Shown piece after piece: positions 38,187 through 48,516 of a DNA stretch of 64,000 nucleotides. The stretch is from Strigamia acuminata. Lineage: Eukaryota; Arthropoda; Chilopoda; Geophilomorpha; Linotaeniidae. The stretch covers positions 62,009,369-62,073,368 of the forward strand of contig OX442314.1 of assembly GCA_949358305.1 (NCBI GenBank), written 5' to 3'. Position numbers and translations under genes: made by a program. Positions within the stretch are counted from its first letter, which is position 1; every line of letters starts with the position of its first letter. The notes under the pieces are model-generated. The model searched no databases. It had not been told where the DNA came from and saw nothing but the letters and a program-made list of their open reading frames with translations.

Positions 38187-39640
38187 AACACAAATTCGAT
38201 TGGTGTGTTCAAAGTTTGGTGCAATTGTTGTAGGTGTATCTGTAAAGACACGCATATTTATCAAATTGTCCACACCGTTTCGTCGACGACAAATTTTCAA
38301 GGGTTTCGGGGCAGTTTAGGCAGCATTTCCGTACAGAATGATTCAGGTTCGGTCTGCGGGGAGGAAAAAAAGAAGAGAAATTAGACATCAGGTTAAGACG
38401 AAATGGCCAAGTTGACAAAGCATCGACAGGGCCACCTCATGTCTAGGGCACCTCCTATAATCAAGTTCATATATAACTTGTAAATGTAAAAATGATTTTT
38501 TTAAATTACGACAAGGGACAAGGGGGCGCCTTTTCGTGTGGATATAGTTCGCTTTAGTAACGCCCGTTTTAGCGATGCCGTTTTTCAACCTAATTCTAGG
38601 TTCCCACTCGACTGAAACACGGCAGAAAGTCTAGTTTTCTGCTCAGTAAATTTTCTGCTATGACTTCACTTCCTCTTATTTGGGCAGAATGTAGGGAACA
38701 GAAAGAATAGACTCTGTGACCGGTGTGGTCTTACCCACGGTAGTCTGGGGATTGACTTCCACGTTGAGACAGGGACTCCAGATTGTTGGGTTTTGGCCTT
38801 TAATCATTGTCTAGGGGTCGGAATCTTCCATCTACCCATGTTTAGCAGTGCTGCTAGGCACGCTACACTAGCAACCCACCCCATGGGTGACGTGGCCGGT
38901 TACTGATGGACATTCTATCGTACTTACCCAGTATGATTCATGTGACCACTCGTGGAGGCTGTGACAGGCAACAAGCCATGTCACTGAGCGTCACAGTGGT
39001 GAATAGTGAGAGAGGCATAGTCAGCACCTTCGCACGTCTTCTATGCCAGGTCTGTCTACTAGACTCGCATGTCTGTCTTCGCTGGTCTCTCGGCTCCGTC
39101 TCTCTCTTACCACACCACTCCGCTTCCTCCTCCCCAGCTGGGCCAGTCCACCCTGCGAAGGGGCCTTAGGGCCACTGGGCGGTGCATGGAGTGACGCAGG
39201 TCACCGTGGGTGGCCAAGCGGTCACAACTCTATTCATATATTTTTCTATTTTTTCTGCCGAGTGACGTTATGCTGACCTTTGTTCACTTCTACGAATAAA
39301 GCAGTGTTTGCATTGTTGGCATCCATTTTTAAATGCTGTCAAATGAATTATGGGATATTTTCCTGTTTTGCCAGATGGGAACCAACAGAAGAAAAGATAA
39401 ATTTTCTGCCCAAAAAATTATCTGTCCAGAAACTTTTCTGCTGACTGAATTCAGTTGAGTAGGAACATAGCATAACCTAAACTAACCTAACCTAAAACGC
39501 TGAAACGGGCGTCGCTAAAGTGAACTAATCCGGAATTTTTTTTGTCGAGGGTGCTGAAAAGTGTTAGGAGGACCCTAAGTGTTGACGGAACGGCCGGAGT
39601 TCTCGGTGTTAGATTGAACACACCAATTGATCAATTGATT
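38175..39640. mobile_element. Long inverted-repeat (foldback) element at the brm 3' end, with a nested GC-rich insert
   Basis: A 14-bp perfect inverted repeat 'attggtgtgttcaa' (38199) / 'ttgaacacaccaat' (39613) is part of longer imperfect arms: 'cgctttagtaacgcccgttt' (38549) against 'aaacgggcgtcgctaaagtg' (39505), and 'ggttcccactcgactgaa' (38599) against 'ttcagttgagtaggaac'. The arms can be followed outwards to 'tcttttaaa' on both sides, which overlaps the brm stop codon. The GC-rich centre (about 38700-39300) is unlike the arms and may be a second insertion; no coding motif or clear LTR pair was seen. Confidence 0.75.
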
Positions 39641-39685
39641 TAAAAGAAAGAAATGATTGCAAAGAAATTTTATCTATCGTTGCAG

Positions 39686-39772
39686 ATGAATTCCGACATG
39701 AGTGAAAAGGCATCAAGTTACAGCTCGTCCCGAGTTATTTCACCTGGGCCTGGACATAGACGTCGTGTGTAG
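39686..39772 (+). CDS. brm: Probable alternative or ancestral last exon of brm
   Basis: An acceptor 'tatctatcgttgcag' ends at 39685 and is followed by an open frame of 28 codons to TAG: MNSDMSEKASSYSSSRVISP, then GPGHRRRV. If exon 17 is cut at GAA GAG/gttctc (38174/38175), phase 0 meets phase 0 and the tail becomes SDSDEE + MNSDMSEK, giving 1512 aa. The donor is weak. Without the foldback element the intron would be about 55 bp, matching the genome's minimal introns. AATAAA-type signals follow near 39971 and 40010. Confidence 0.55.
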   Translation: MNSDMSEKASSYSSSRVISPGPGHRRRV

Positions 39773-41640
39773 ATGTTATTAGTTATTAGGTTTCAATATG
39801 TGTGAAGCAATAGTTTAGATGCTAATTAGAAGCTCAGTGCATTGCATTTTAATCAATAATTTTTAATCGTGGGGGGATTTTATTTCTATTTCGGATTAAA
39901 TTATTAAATTTGAGTTTGGAATTACTACTGTATAATTAGATGAGTACATTTGTCTGAAATGGCAGTAGCAAATAAATATTTGGGTTAAATTCATTCTTTG
40001 CATTTGAATTAAATAAAAATAGTTTGTCAAAATGTACAATTGTTTCTGCTGTTATTATTCATTCATTACACGGAGTGTTAAAGATAGACATTATACAATT
40101 ACAAACAGTTTGGAGCATAATTTGTGGTGACCCGACTGGGGTGGGGCACGAAGAGTTTCTCTCGTGGCCTACATACGGGTAAAGAGGGGGAGTCGCACGC
40201 GCGCCTCCCTTCCCTCAGAGCATTGACATCCAGTCAATGGACGGGCGTCTGCCCTGGGGGAGTGGGGGAGATTCGTCTTCTCCACTATTGGGTGGCTTTA
40301 GTCACCTGTCACCCCCCGCTTTGTGCAAAGGAATTCGCCTTGCACTGAGCGGGCAGAACCAACACAAAAATCAACCAAGATACACGTAAAAGCCAAACGT
40401 CCTAAAACGATCAAGCCTAAGTACAAAGACTTCAGGAGTGACCTAGGACAAGGGACTTCCAACGTGAGTACGATTGATTTGTGTTAACCTCCGCAGAGTA
40501 ACCTGCGAAACAAGATTACCACACTATTTTAGCAAGCCAGCTAGAAATAGTAAACCTACTCCAATTTAGCGAGTTGTGCAGACAAACGGTCGCACAAGCC
40601 TAAATTGCAGTAACCACGACGAGCGTTCCCGCCGCTGTGTGTATCGCCGGGAACCACCAAGCGTCCGCCGCTGTGTGATCGCCGGACACCTAAACAAAAC
40701 CCTAAACCTAGACAACAGACCAGAAGTAAGACCTTTTAGGCATTCACTCGCGCCCGACCAGCGTGAGCCCGAAGGACCGAACGAGAAACGTGAGACGAGG
40801 ACGCCATTCATTGCCACGCCGGCCCAAGACGACACCACGTTGCCACGCGGACGCCATCTTGGATCCAGAGCGCCAACAAAGGACGACCTCGACCAGTTTC
40901 CCGCCAACTTCACACACCTTACCTTTTACCCTTATTCCTTTACATATTTTTATCCCTTTTACCTGTACATTCCCGTATAATAAATACATTTATTATATTT
41001 ACCATTTTACATTGTTTGCCGTTTCACATTATTTGGGTAACCGCTTGAGTAAAGCGGTATTGCGAGATTAGAGAGTGACTCATACCACGTATCAGCGACA
41101 GACCGAGTTGAGCGCGACAAATTCATTTAGTCTAAAAATGTTTGAACAATAATCTATTATGAGGAAATATTTTTTGAAGAATGTTTCCTCAGTCAATCAA
41201 AACTGTAGCTGTTGATTTAACGAACAGTGGACCCTACCAAACAATTGCAGTGTAATGAAAGATGGTGGTATCATGAACCGCTTGTTTTGGATGTAAATAA
41301 AACGCGTTTTGAATTTCGTGCGGGTACGAATGCACTCAGAGCTGGTACTGAGCACCTACCCGTCCGCCATAGGGTGGTGGCACAAACTCCAAGTGTTCGA
41401 CATGAAACGAATTAGTAGCACGGGTCTTCTTCAGTCTTGAAATGATGGGACAGTGAAGAAATACACCTGGATAAAGATGGGCAACACTGGGCAAATGCAC
41501 AAGCGTGTTGTCGTTCCGCTTCGCTTTCCCCCACTTTTCCACTTTTTTTTCCATATTATGCGCACGTTGGTACCGCTTTCCACCGGATTGCCCCTACTTT
41601 CCTCCGGATTGCTGCCGCTTTATTTTCTCACGAATTTTCA
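39773..41640. repeat. brm 3' flank, then LTR-like repeat
   Basis: 39773-40110 is AT-rich 3' UTR or flank. 40125-41100 is GC-richer with TGTGGTGACCCGAC at the start, 'gtataataaatacattt' at about 40975 as a possible polyadenylation signal, and three 'cgccgctgtgtgatcgccgg'-like repeats near 40630-40690. It reads like a solitary LTR, but no partner or duplication defines it. The 134-aa frame 40576-40980 has no family signature. No other gene was seen to 41640. Confidence 0.35.
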
Positions 41641-41800
41641 TAAAATTTTCATAAAATTTTCATCAGATTTCATTAAATTCCAGCATTTATCACATTTCAT
41701 ACATATCAAATTCCAGCATTTATCACATTTCATACATATCAAATTCCAGCATTTATCACATTTCATACATATCAAATTTCATAAAATTCCATCATATCTT
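41640..41800. repeat. 33-bp tandem repeat
   Basis: Three to four copies containing 'catttatcacatttcatac' and 'atatcaaattccag', in T-rich DNA. Confidence 0.85.
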
Positions 41801-42003
41801 CATCAAACTTTTCCCCAGATTGTCCTCACTTTCTTCCAGATTATCTACTCTCACTTTCTCTCAGATTGTCCCCACTTCCCCATATAGTCTCTACATTGGA
41901 TGTTGGTTGGCCGTGACATTGACGAAATAAAACGAAAAGGATTTGACTTTTGCAGAGAAGCCACAATTGGCGTCCGCCATCTTTTATTTTCGGTAAATCA
42001 GTA

Positions 42004-42161
42004 GGTGCATTCAATAAGTCTAAAACGTATGCAAAACTTGTTTCGTGTTTGCACGTGACGTCATTCCCATTCCCATTGAATAACATGTTATTCAATGGGA
42101 ATGACGTCACGTGCAAATACGAAACGAGTTTTGCATAAGTTTTAGACTTATTGAATGCACC
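42004..42161. mobile_element. Near-perfect hairpin miniature element (158 bp)
   Basis: The left half from GGTGCATTCAATAAGTCTAA is repeated in complement in the right half, ending TTAGACTTATTGAATGCACC, over almost the whole length. TA flanks both ends. Its terminus resembles those at 36738 (GGCGTGTTCAAT) and 38202 (GGTGTGTTCAA), suggesting related TIR families. RNA from it would fold into a hairpin of about 75 bp. Confidence 0.93.
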
Positions 42162-42163
42162 TA

Positions 42164-44911
42164 GTAAAACAGTATTGGGTTTGAGACCATTTAGTCTTCA
42201 CACCTTCCACGATATATGGTAGAACAAATCAGAAGCTAATTTGGATTGATTTGTTCTTTACAGTTCAAAAGTAAAAGTGTGACGATGACTACCCGGGATA
42301 GGAATTATTGCTAAAAGGACAAGTGAAACTGCAGAGTGTAGTAAAGTGCAAAATGAGGAGGCGTTTATGTTTATCAAAACATAGAACATTTATTAAGTCG
42401 GAATAAAGTTATATAATAACTATGGCCGACAAAAGGCCAGTAAAATACGAGTGTAACTAGCTATACAAACGAGTGGCTTAAAAGCCCTAAAATAACGTTA
42501 ACAGTTGTGTTCAGCCTTGAAATAAGAGTGTGTAAAGTTCTTATTTCGGGCGTAAAAGGTGTCGTCTGCTTCGGTTTGGTTCTGTGTAACTAAATTATCC
42601 GAGGAATGCGGTTGTCTTTGCTGCATCGTCACAACTTTGGGTGACCATTGGTTTAAATATCTATTTGTAGATATTTACCAATTGGTCTATTTATGGCTAT
42701 CAAAATAACCATAAATATAAGTTGCTCAAAGTTAGACTTCGAATGAATAAATTGCATACGGATAAATTGGTTTCCAACTTATCACGTACAGCAATTTGAC
42801 TTCTGGATCCGTGGAAATATTAACAGGTAACTTATCGAAATAAGTTACAAGAATATTCGACCTTGGCTAAAAACTCCTCAAAGTGACTTCGCAAATCATG
42901 ATGGAGTTACAAATAACTCCAATCATGCAAAGTTATGAATTGAATTATTAAATTACAAATAATCTAATAATCAAACATAACTAAAAACCTGTATAAATAA
43001 AACGATTATGAAAAGACCCTGTCGATTCTGTTGCACCAAAGTACAACCAGCCCAGAATTGAATCAATGGCGCTCACGTCAATCCAACACTAGGTTTGACC
43101 CTAATGTCTCGGCGGAAAAAGGAATTGAGCACGGCATAAAATGCACGTGCCCCTACAACGGAATGTTGGCATGTAGTCAGGTAAAGGGTTGAGCACGGAA
43201 TTTAATGCACGTGCCCCTACAACGGAATGTTGGCATGTAGAAGGGAAAAGGAATGAGCACGGAATTTAATGCACGTACTCCCACAACGGAATGTTGGCAT
43301 GAAGCGAAGCGAAGCGAAGCGTAGATTATGGGCTCAAGTAAGTATCAAATCAGAAAACAAAAACAAGAGCGAGCTATTTCCGGTTTACACCGGGTTATAT
43401 GCTCAGTGGAAACAATGAGTTGACCATTGCTCCAATAGGAACACTGGTCACCCAAAACTGCCCAATCCTAGTAACTAGGAAGTGGATACAGAGGACATAG
43501 TCTTCTACAAAGTCTGTCCCAGGAAGTGGATACAGAGGACACATTTGCAATTAAGGCTATTGTCTTAATTCAAAGTGTATCTTCAAACACTGTGGGTGGT
43601 GAGGGGTGACTTAATCCTTTTGCCCAGGTGTTGTTATAATTTGTCTAGATCATGACACAACTGGAGGAATAAAGACTGTCGCGTCCTACCTGGTGATAGG
43701 TTTAATGAGCTAACGTGTATTACTTTACCTGTGATCTTACTAAAATATGTAAATTACCCAAGTGAATACTAAGTATATGTAAATGAACAAATAGGTTTAT
43801 TCAATAGGCGTAAGCCTTAAAATACACTCAGTATAAAACTAGAGTCGACTTGGTCAGAGTCGAACAAAGGATTTCTCAAGATGGCGTCGTCGGTTCCGCG
43901 TGGTCGGCGGAACAAAGGCGGCGTCTCGAGTTGTCGTAAATTCGTCACGGATTCGTCGTTCACGGACGCGGTGGAATGCTCTTTCGAGTCTTCTATCCGT
44001 GCCTGTTGTCTAGGGGTTGGTTTTAGCGTCGCAAGGCTCCGTCCAGAAACGTGGAGTTTCTTACAGGGCACTCGGACACTTCGCAATGGAAATAATCGTG
44101 GGTCGATTATTTAGTGTGAATCCACAAGGGTTATTTTCCTGCTTTCGCGGGGAAATAACACACAGTGTAAATTCGTGAGAGTTACAGTTGCACTGGAATC
44201 AGCGGTCCTCTATCAATCCTAACTTTTGGTGGAGTTGGCCTGACGGTGAGGTAGTTGCTGTGTTCTTGGTGTCGTTTGTGTAAGTTCTGCTTGTAGGGCG
44301 CGAAACTCTACCTGATATAGGCCAGGGTGAGGGGCCTGGCTCGGCCAATGGGGGCCGGCCACGCGTCACCTCACCCCCTCGGGGCACGCGCTTCCCAGGG
44401 GGGGAAGGTGGAGCCAACGCGAGGGAACTGACCTTTCCTAGTGACTCATGCGGATGGCGTCCACTGGAGGGACGACCACCCGCAGGGTCACCACAAGACT
44501 CAAATATATCATACTAGTATGATATAATGTCTAGAAATACCGTGGATTTATATAAAATATTTAATTTTATATAAATATCACATAAATAACCTGTATATTC
44601 GAATTTCCCGCCGGAATGGGAAATAGCGCCATCTATCGGTGAACTTGGGACTAAATATGACGTCATGACCGTCACAAAAGAACGATTCCCTGATATAAAC
44701 AATAAAAGTCCACAGGATTAGCATAAGACAAAAGCAAAACCAAAATACATTTATGCACGAATTCACGCAATCATTCATGGTATTCACAACGACATTAATA
44801 TACGAAAAATAAACGAATCGCAGCAAATACAGAGAATAAACAATTAAGGCAAATCAACACTTGTCACGCTAATCCAGCAAATCGTGACAACATTGATAAA
44901 TGATTCAACAC
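42164..44911. repeat. LTR-type debris without coding sequence
   Basis: Several LTR-like features: 'tttgggtgacca' (42638) and 'tggtcacccaaa' (43447) in inverted orientation; three ~64-bp tandem units with 'gcacgtgcccctacaacgg' (43135-43310) and a 'gaagc' microsatellite (43300-43320); GC-rich blocks around 44290-44480; 'gcgccatctatcggtg' at 44629. 44190-44480 resembles 59330-59420 ('cggcctgaaaggtgaggt' against 'ggcctgacggtgaggtag'). No pol motif is present. Confidence 0.45.
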
Positions 44912-44914
44912 TTA

Positions 44915-45481
44915 GGGGCTGTACATAAATTACATAACGCCTGGAGGGGGGGGAGGGGGTTTCAAATTTTGTTACGGGTTGTTACGACGGGGAGGGGGGG
45001 GGGTTCTTAATAATGTTACGTAACAAATTTTTTTTTAACATTTTTGAAAATTTTTTTAAATTTTTGAAAATTTTTTTAAATTTTTGAAAATTTTTGAAAA
45101 TTTTTGAAAATTTTTGAAAATTTTTGAAAATTTTTGAAAATTTTTGAAAATTTTTGAAAATTTTAAAAAAATTTTGAAAATTTTTGAAATTTTTGAAAAT
45201 TTTTTGTAAAATTTTTGAAATTTTTGAAAACTTTTGAAAATTTTTGAAAATTTTTGAAAATTTTTGAAAATTTTTTGTAAAATTTTTGAAATTTTTGAAA
45301 ACTTTTGTATTTTCAGCTTGTATCAAATTTTTTTTTTTTGGGAGGGAGAGATGGTGAGTTTTGTTACGTAATATAATATTCTAGGGGGGGTTTGTGGATT
45401 TGTTACGAACTTGTTACAAGGGGGGGGGGGAGGGGGTCTAAAAATCGAAAAATCAGCGTTACTTAATTTATGGATGGCCCC
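44915..45481. mobile_element. TIR element with TTA target duplication and a 10-bp array core
   Basis: Ends GGGGCTGTACATAAATTACA / 'taatttatggatggcccc', flanked by TTA on both sides (44912-44914, 45482-45484). Same family as 29040-29838. Between 45030 and 45305 it is almost entirely the decamer 'atttttgaaa'. Long G runs occur near both ends. Confidence 0.88.
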
Positions 45482-45484
45482 TTA

Positions 45485-46038
45485 ACCAATACGGCTTTCC
45501 CGCTTAATCGTTTTCGTGATCGAATAAAGGTGAGTTGACATTAATTAATGTGTGGCACAAATCTAAACTCGGGTGCAAAAAAAATAACGAGAAGTGAAGT
45601 CTGACCAGTGACGAGTGAATAGTACATTGCATTCTCACATTTATAATTGCGTTATTCATATTTGATTCAGTTAGATTTAAGTTGCATTTATAGTGTATTA
45701 TTTGATATTTAGTTTATTCGATAATAAAGACGCATTTAACATTATCAAAGTACACAATGAGTCCTCTCTAGTTGTTACATTTCAATTAAGTATTTTCGTG
45801 GTCCAATAGCTGAAATTCTGTTCTCCATTGCTTACGGCAAACGCATCCGTGTCGGTACGACGCTCGTCCTCTAAACCACCGAAAACAGTCTTCCCCTGCG
45901 GGTCATGTTCACGCACCGCTTCCACCTTAAAGTCGACCTGTTAAATTCCACTTGTTTCAATCTATGCTCAAAATTCTGTTCAATTTCCTTCAAGTGTTCC
46001 CCCTCGTTTTCAATACTTTTACACTTATTAATGTCAAC
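45485..46038. other. Non-coding stretch
   Basis: AT-rich, with no recognised gene or repeat partner. It lies downstream of the minus-strand Copia integrase relic. Confidence 0.4.
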
Positions 46039-46323
46039 TCAATCATATGTTAACACTGGGAGAATTTGCATCATTTCTAATGATGAGCACACTTTAACCT
46101 TTGATGGAATTTCAACTTTCAAACTCTCAATGCAACTATCTATTTTGGCAAATTCAAGAGAGGGTTTCATTTCCCCCTCGTGCCAATAACTCCACTCATG
46201 TATTTTAATAGTATTCGTCTGAAACACTCTATTTCCCTTCGGGTCCCATACCCGATATTTCCTACCAAATTTTGAATATCCTACTAAGGCACATTTTTGT
46301 TGATGTGCAGTATACGATGTCAC
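46039..46323 (-). pseudogene. Copia-type integrase C-terminal fragment
   Basis: Minus-strand frame beginning MTSYTAHQQKCALVGYSKFG and then KYRVWDPKGNRVFQTNTIKI. This is the 'GYS....YRVWDP' block that follows the catalytic core in Copia integrases. The rest of pol is absent, so it is a relic. It is a different copy from the integrase tail in the LTR element at 47-51 kb. Confidence 0.75.
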
Positions 46324-46879
46324 TTGATCTAATATGGATCGTGCTATATTAAGTTATTAATGTATTTCCAATTATTCATTCTCGTATTGTTATCTTATGA
46401 TATTATTTCGTTATTAATCATGGATTTATTATATTTTGATATATTTTACAGTTTAGCAATGTTTAGATCAATTAATTACATTGAGATATCATGTTTTTGT
46501 TAATCCGTGTGTGACGGTGACGACCACAACTCCTATCGCATGATAGTACCGGGTATAAGTCGCGTGAAATAGTGAATAATACGAGATAAAATAAAGACAA
46601 CAAGTTTCTCAAAACACTACATTTATTGTTGTCAAACAATAGAATCAAATCTAAAAGTTATACAAATTCTAATGCCGACATTTGGCAAGTTAAATACAAG
46701 TTAAACTATACATGAAATTGGCTGTAAAACAGCCCTAAAAAGAATATGATTACGGTAATTGGTGATCCGGGGTTCGGGAACGGCAAAACGCCCGCTCGAC
46801 CGAGTATAGATGTCATCAGATAGCCGGGCTGGCTGTGTCCTCGCGGCTTCCGTCGGATTTTGGGACTTTGGGTTTTGGA
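46324..46879. other. Non-coding stretch with LTR-like debris
   Basis: Contains 'ctatcgcatgatagtaccg', an antisense-looking polyadenylation region (about 46590-46630) and, just before the LTR, short slipped repeats 'gggactttgggttttggatt' that blur the LTR's 5' edge. No gene was seen. Confidence 0.4.
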
Positions 46880-47330
46880 TTTTGGGATTTTGGATCCGTC
46901 ATATGGTGTGATACGTCGCACCTTTCCGAATTAGTGCGGCAATGGCGCGTTTCTGTTTAGCATTGTGTTATGTCTCGAGGTCGAGTGTTGATTGTCTTGC
47001 AAATTCAATCAACACATGTTTTACAGTGTTATCCAGACTGTCGTCTGCTTGGGTTTTTAGTTTATCTATTAGTTTGCCCCGGTTTTTATCCAGTGTGAAT
47101 ACTGGAATTGTATTTAGTTGATGTTTTGTTTGTAAAGAACAAATCAACCACTGTGTGGATGATTTGTTCTACTGTTAGTTGGTTGGCAGTTAGCCTCTAA
47201 CCCATGTATCACTTGATGACTTACTGTTTGGCAATAAAGATGGCGGCCTCCATGGTTAGATGGCTTTGCAGAAAGTAAAGATGCTGTTTTGCTTCCACAC
47301 ATGCACTCACCTACGGTTTATAGATTGACA
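46880..47330 (+). repeat. 5' LTR (451 bp)
   Basis: Begins TTTTGGGATTTTGG (the partner has TGTTGGGATTTTGG) and ends ...TATAGATTGACA. AATAAA at 47233-47238. It also contains 'gaacaaatcaaccactgtgt' and 'atggcggcctccatgg'. Confidence 0.93.
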
Positions 47331-47331
47331 T

Positions 47332-47347
47332 TGGTAGCAGAGGGTGG
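47332..47347 (+). other. Primer binding site for initiator methionine tRNA
   Basis: TGGTAGCAGAGGGTGG directly follows the LTR with one spacer base. The complement of animal initiator-Met tRNA 3' ends is TGGTAGCAGAGGATGG, one mismatch in 16. This is the full 3'-end type of priming, not the internal half-tRNA priming used by Drosophila copia. Confidence 0.85.
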
Positions 47348-48516
47348 TTTGGTGAGTGCAACGTTGTTTAAACGTTGATTTTCGGATTCGCGACGAAATT
47401 CTGGCCAGGAACGTCTTGTGCGCGTCGACGAGCGGTACCGGAGCGGCGGGCAGCACGAGAGCGACGACATTCCGACCAGACGAGCGAGTTTCGCGTGCTT
47501 CGTAAAGCAGCGAAGTCGACGAATTGCGACCCGAAGCAGCAAAGACGGATTTTGACGATTTCGGTGCCGAAACGGATCGAAATCATCGTAGAAGCAGTTG
47601 TATAGACTGCAGGAACACTGAGAAGTATTTTTCGAAATTATTTCGGCGTTTTATAAGCCATTTTTCTCATTTTGATTCGCATGATGACGCGTCATTCCAA
47701 AATGGCGGCGCCCAGTGCGACGAGTGTTTGAGGCCGTACTCGAGTTGTTTTCGAGCCAACGAGTGGATCCCGACGTTGGAATTGACGACGTGGGACCAGA
47801 ACCAGACCCCAGGAGTCGATTGGAAGTGGTTTCAAGTCGATTTGGACAGTTTTTGGGCGAAAACGAAGCGTTTTTCGTCGGCGGCGATCGAGACAGATTT
47901 CCGCAACGTATTGGAGACGTCGCTCGCCTATTCCGAGCTGGATACGAACGTCCAACGTTCGTACAACACGAAGAGAAGTCGTACGAGTCGATTAGGATCG
48001 ACATTGTCACGTTTTGGACGCGTTTCGTGCGACGAGCCGAAACGCATCGCGAATTTGCACGTGAAGTGTATTCGCGCATCGGAGGGACCGGTTAAGCCTC
48101 GTGCCAGGTGCACGAGTGAAGGACAACGGATTTCAGCAGTGAAGACAACACGGAAGTCATCTTCACAGCGATTATTGTGTTTGATAATTTATTTGGGTCG
48201 AAATTACCTTTGTATAGAATTTAAGGTTTTGTTTTGGGGTCATTTAGACTGTTTTCCGCCCTTTACGCAGTCGCGTAGCGGAATCCTATTTCCACACAGG
48301 CTATTTCTGGCCACCAAGTGTCCCGCGGGCCCAGGTGCACCGGTCGGAACTTGGGAAATACTGTGTCGGAGTTTTTCATCTCACTTAGTGAGATTAGCCC
48401 ACGGGTGGATTGTTATTGTTTCTCCTTCATTTTGGTTGGGGAAAATTGTGTTTTTGCCGAGTGAAACTGCTTATTTAGTGTGTTTGTGCTACGAATCAGT
48501 GCAATTTAGTTGCAAA
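47348..48516 (+). other. Long leader of the LTR element, open in the gag frame
   Basis: From 47524 to the ATG at 48517 there are 331 stop-free codons in phase with the ORF, but they have no recognisable domain and the first in-frame ATG with good context (aaaATGG) is at 48517. The stretch is GC-rich (cg-rich text such as 'gacgagcggtaccggagcgg'), so openness may be partly compositional. It could hold a packaging signal or a degraded gag start. Confidence 0.5.

Noticed and set aside
39205-39225. tRNA/SINE box A-like 'ggtggccaagcgg'
   Set aside because: No box B at the right distance and no cloverleaf could be drawn; probably chance in the GC-rich insert.
40576-40980. 134-aa ORF in GC-rich LTR-like sequence
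   Set aside because: No family motif; overlapped by equally long minus-strand frames; composition explains it.
41453-41887. 144-aa His/Phe/Ile-rich ORF
   Set aside because: Built on the 33-bp repeat; no conserved feature.
47524-48516. Extending the Copia frame 331 codons upstream to a non-ATG start
   Set aside because: No domain is visible there and the ATG at 48517 has a good context; the openness may come from GC-rich composition. Kept only as a note on the leader.
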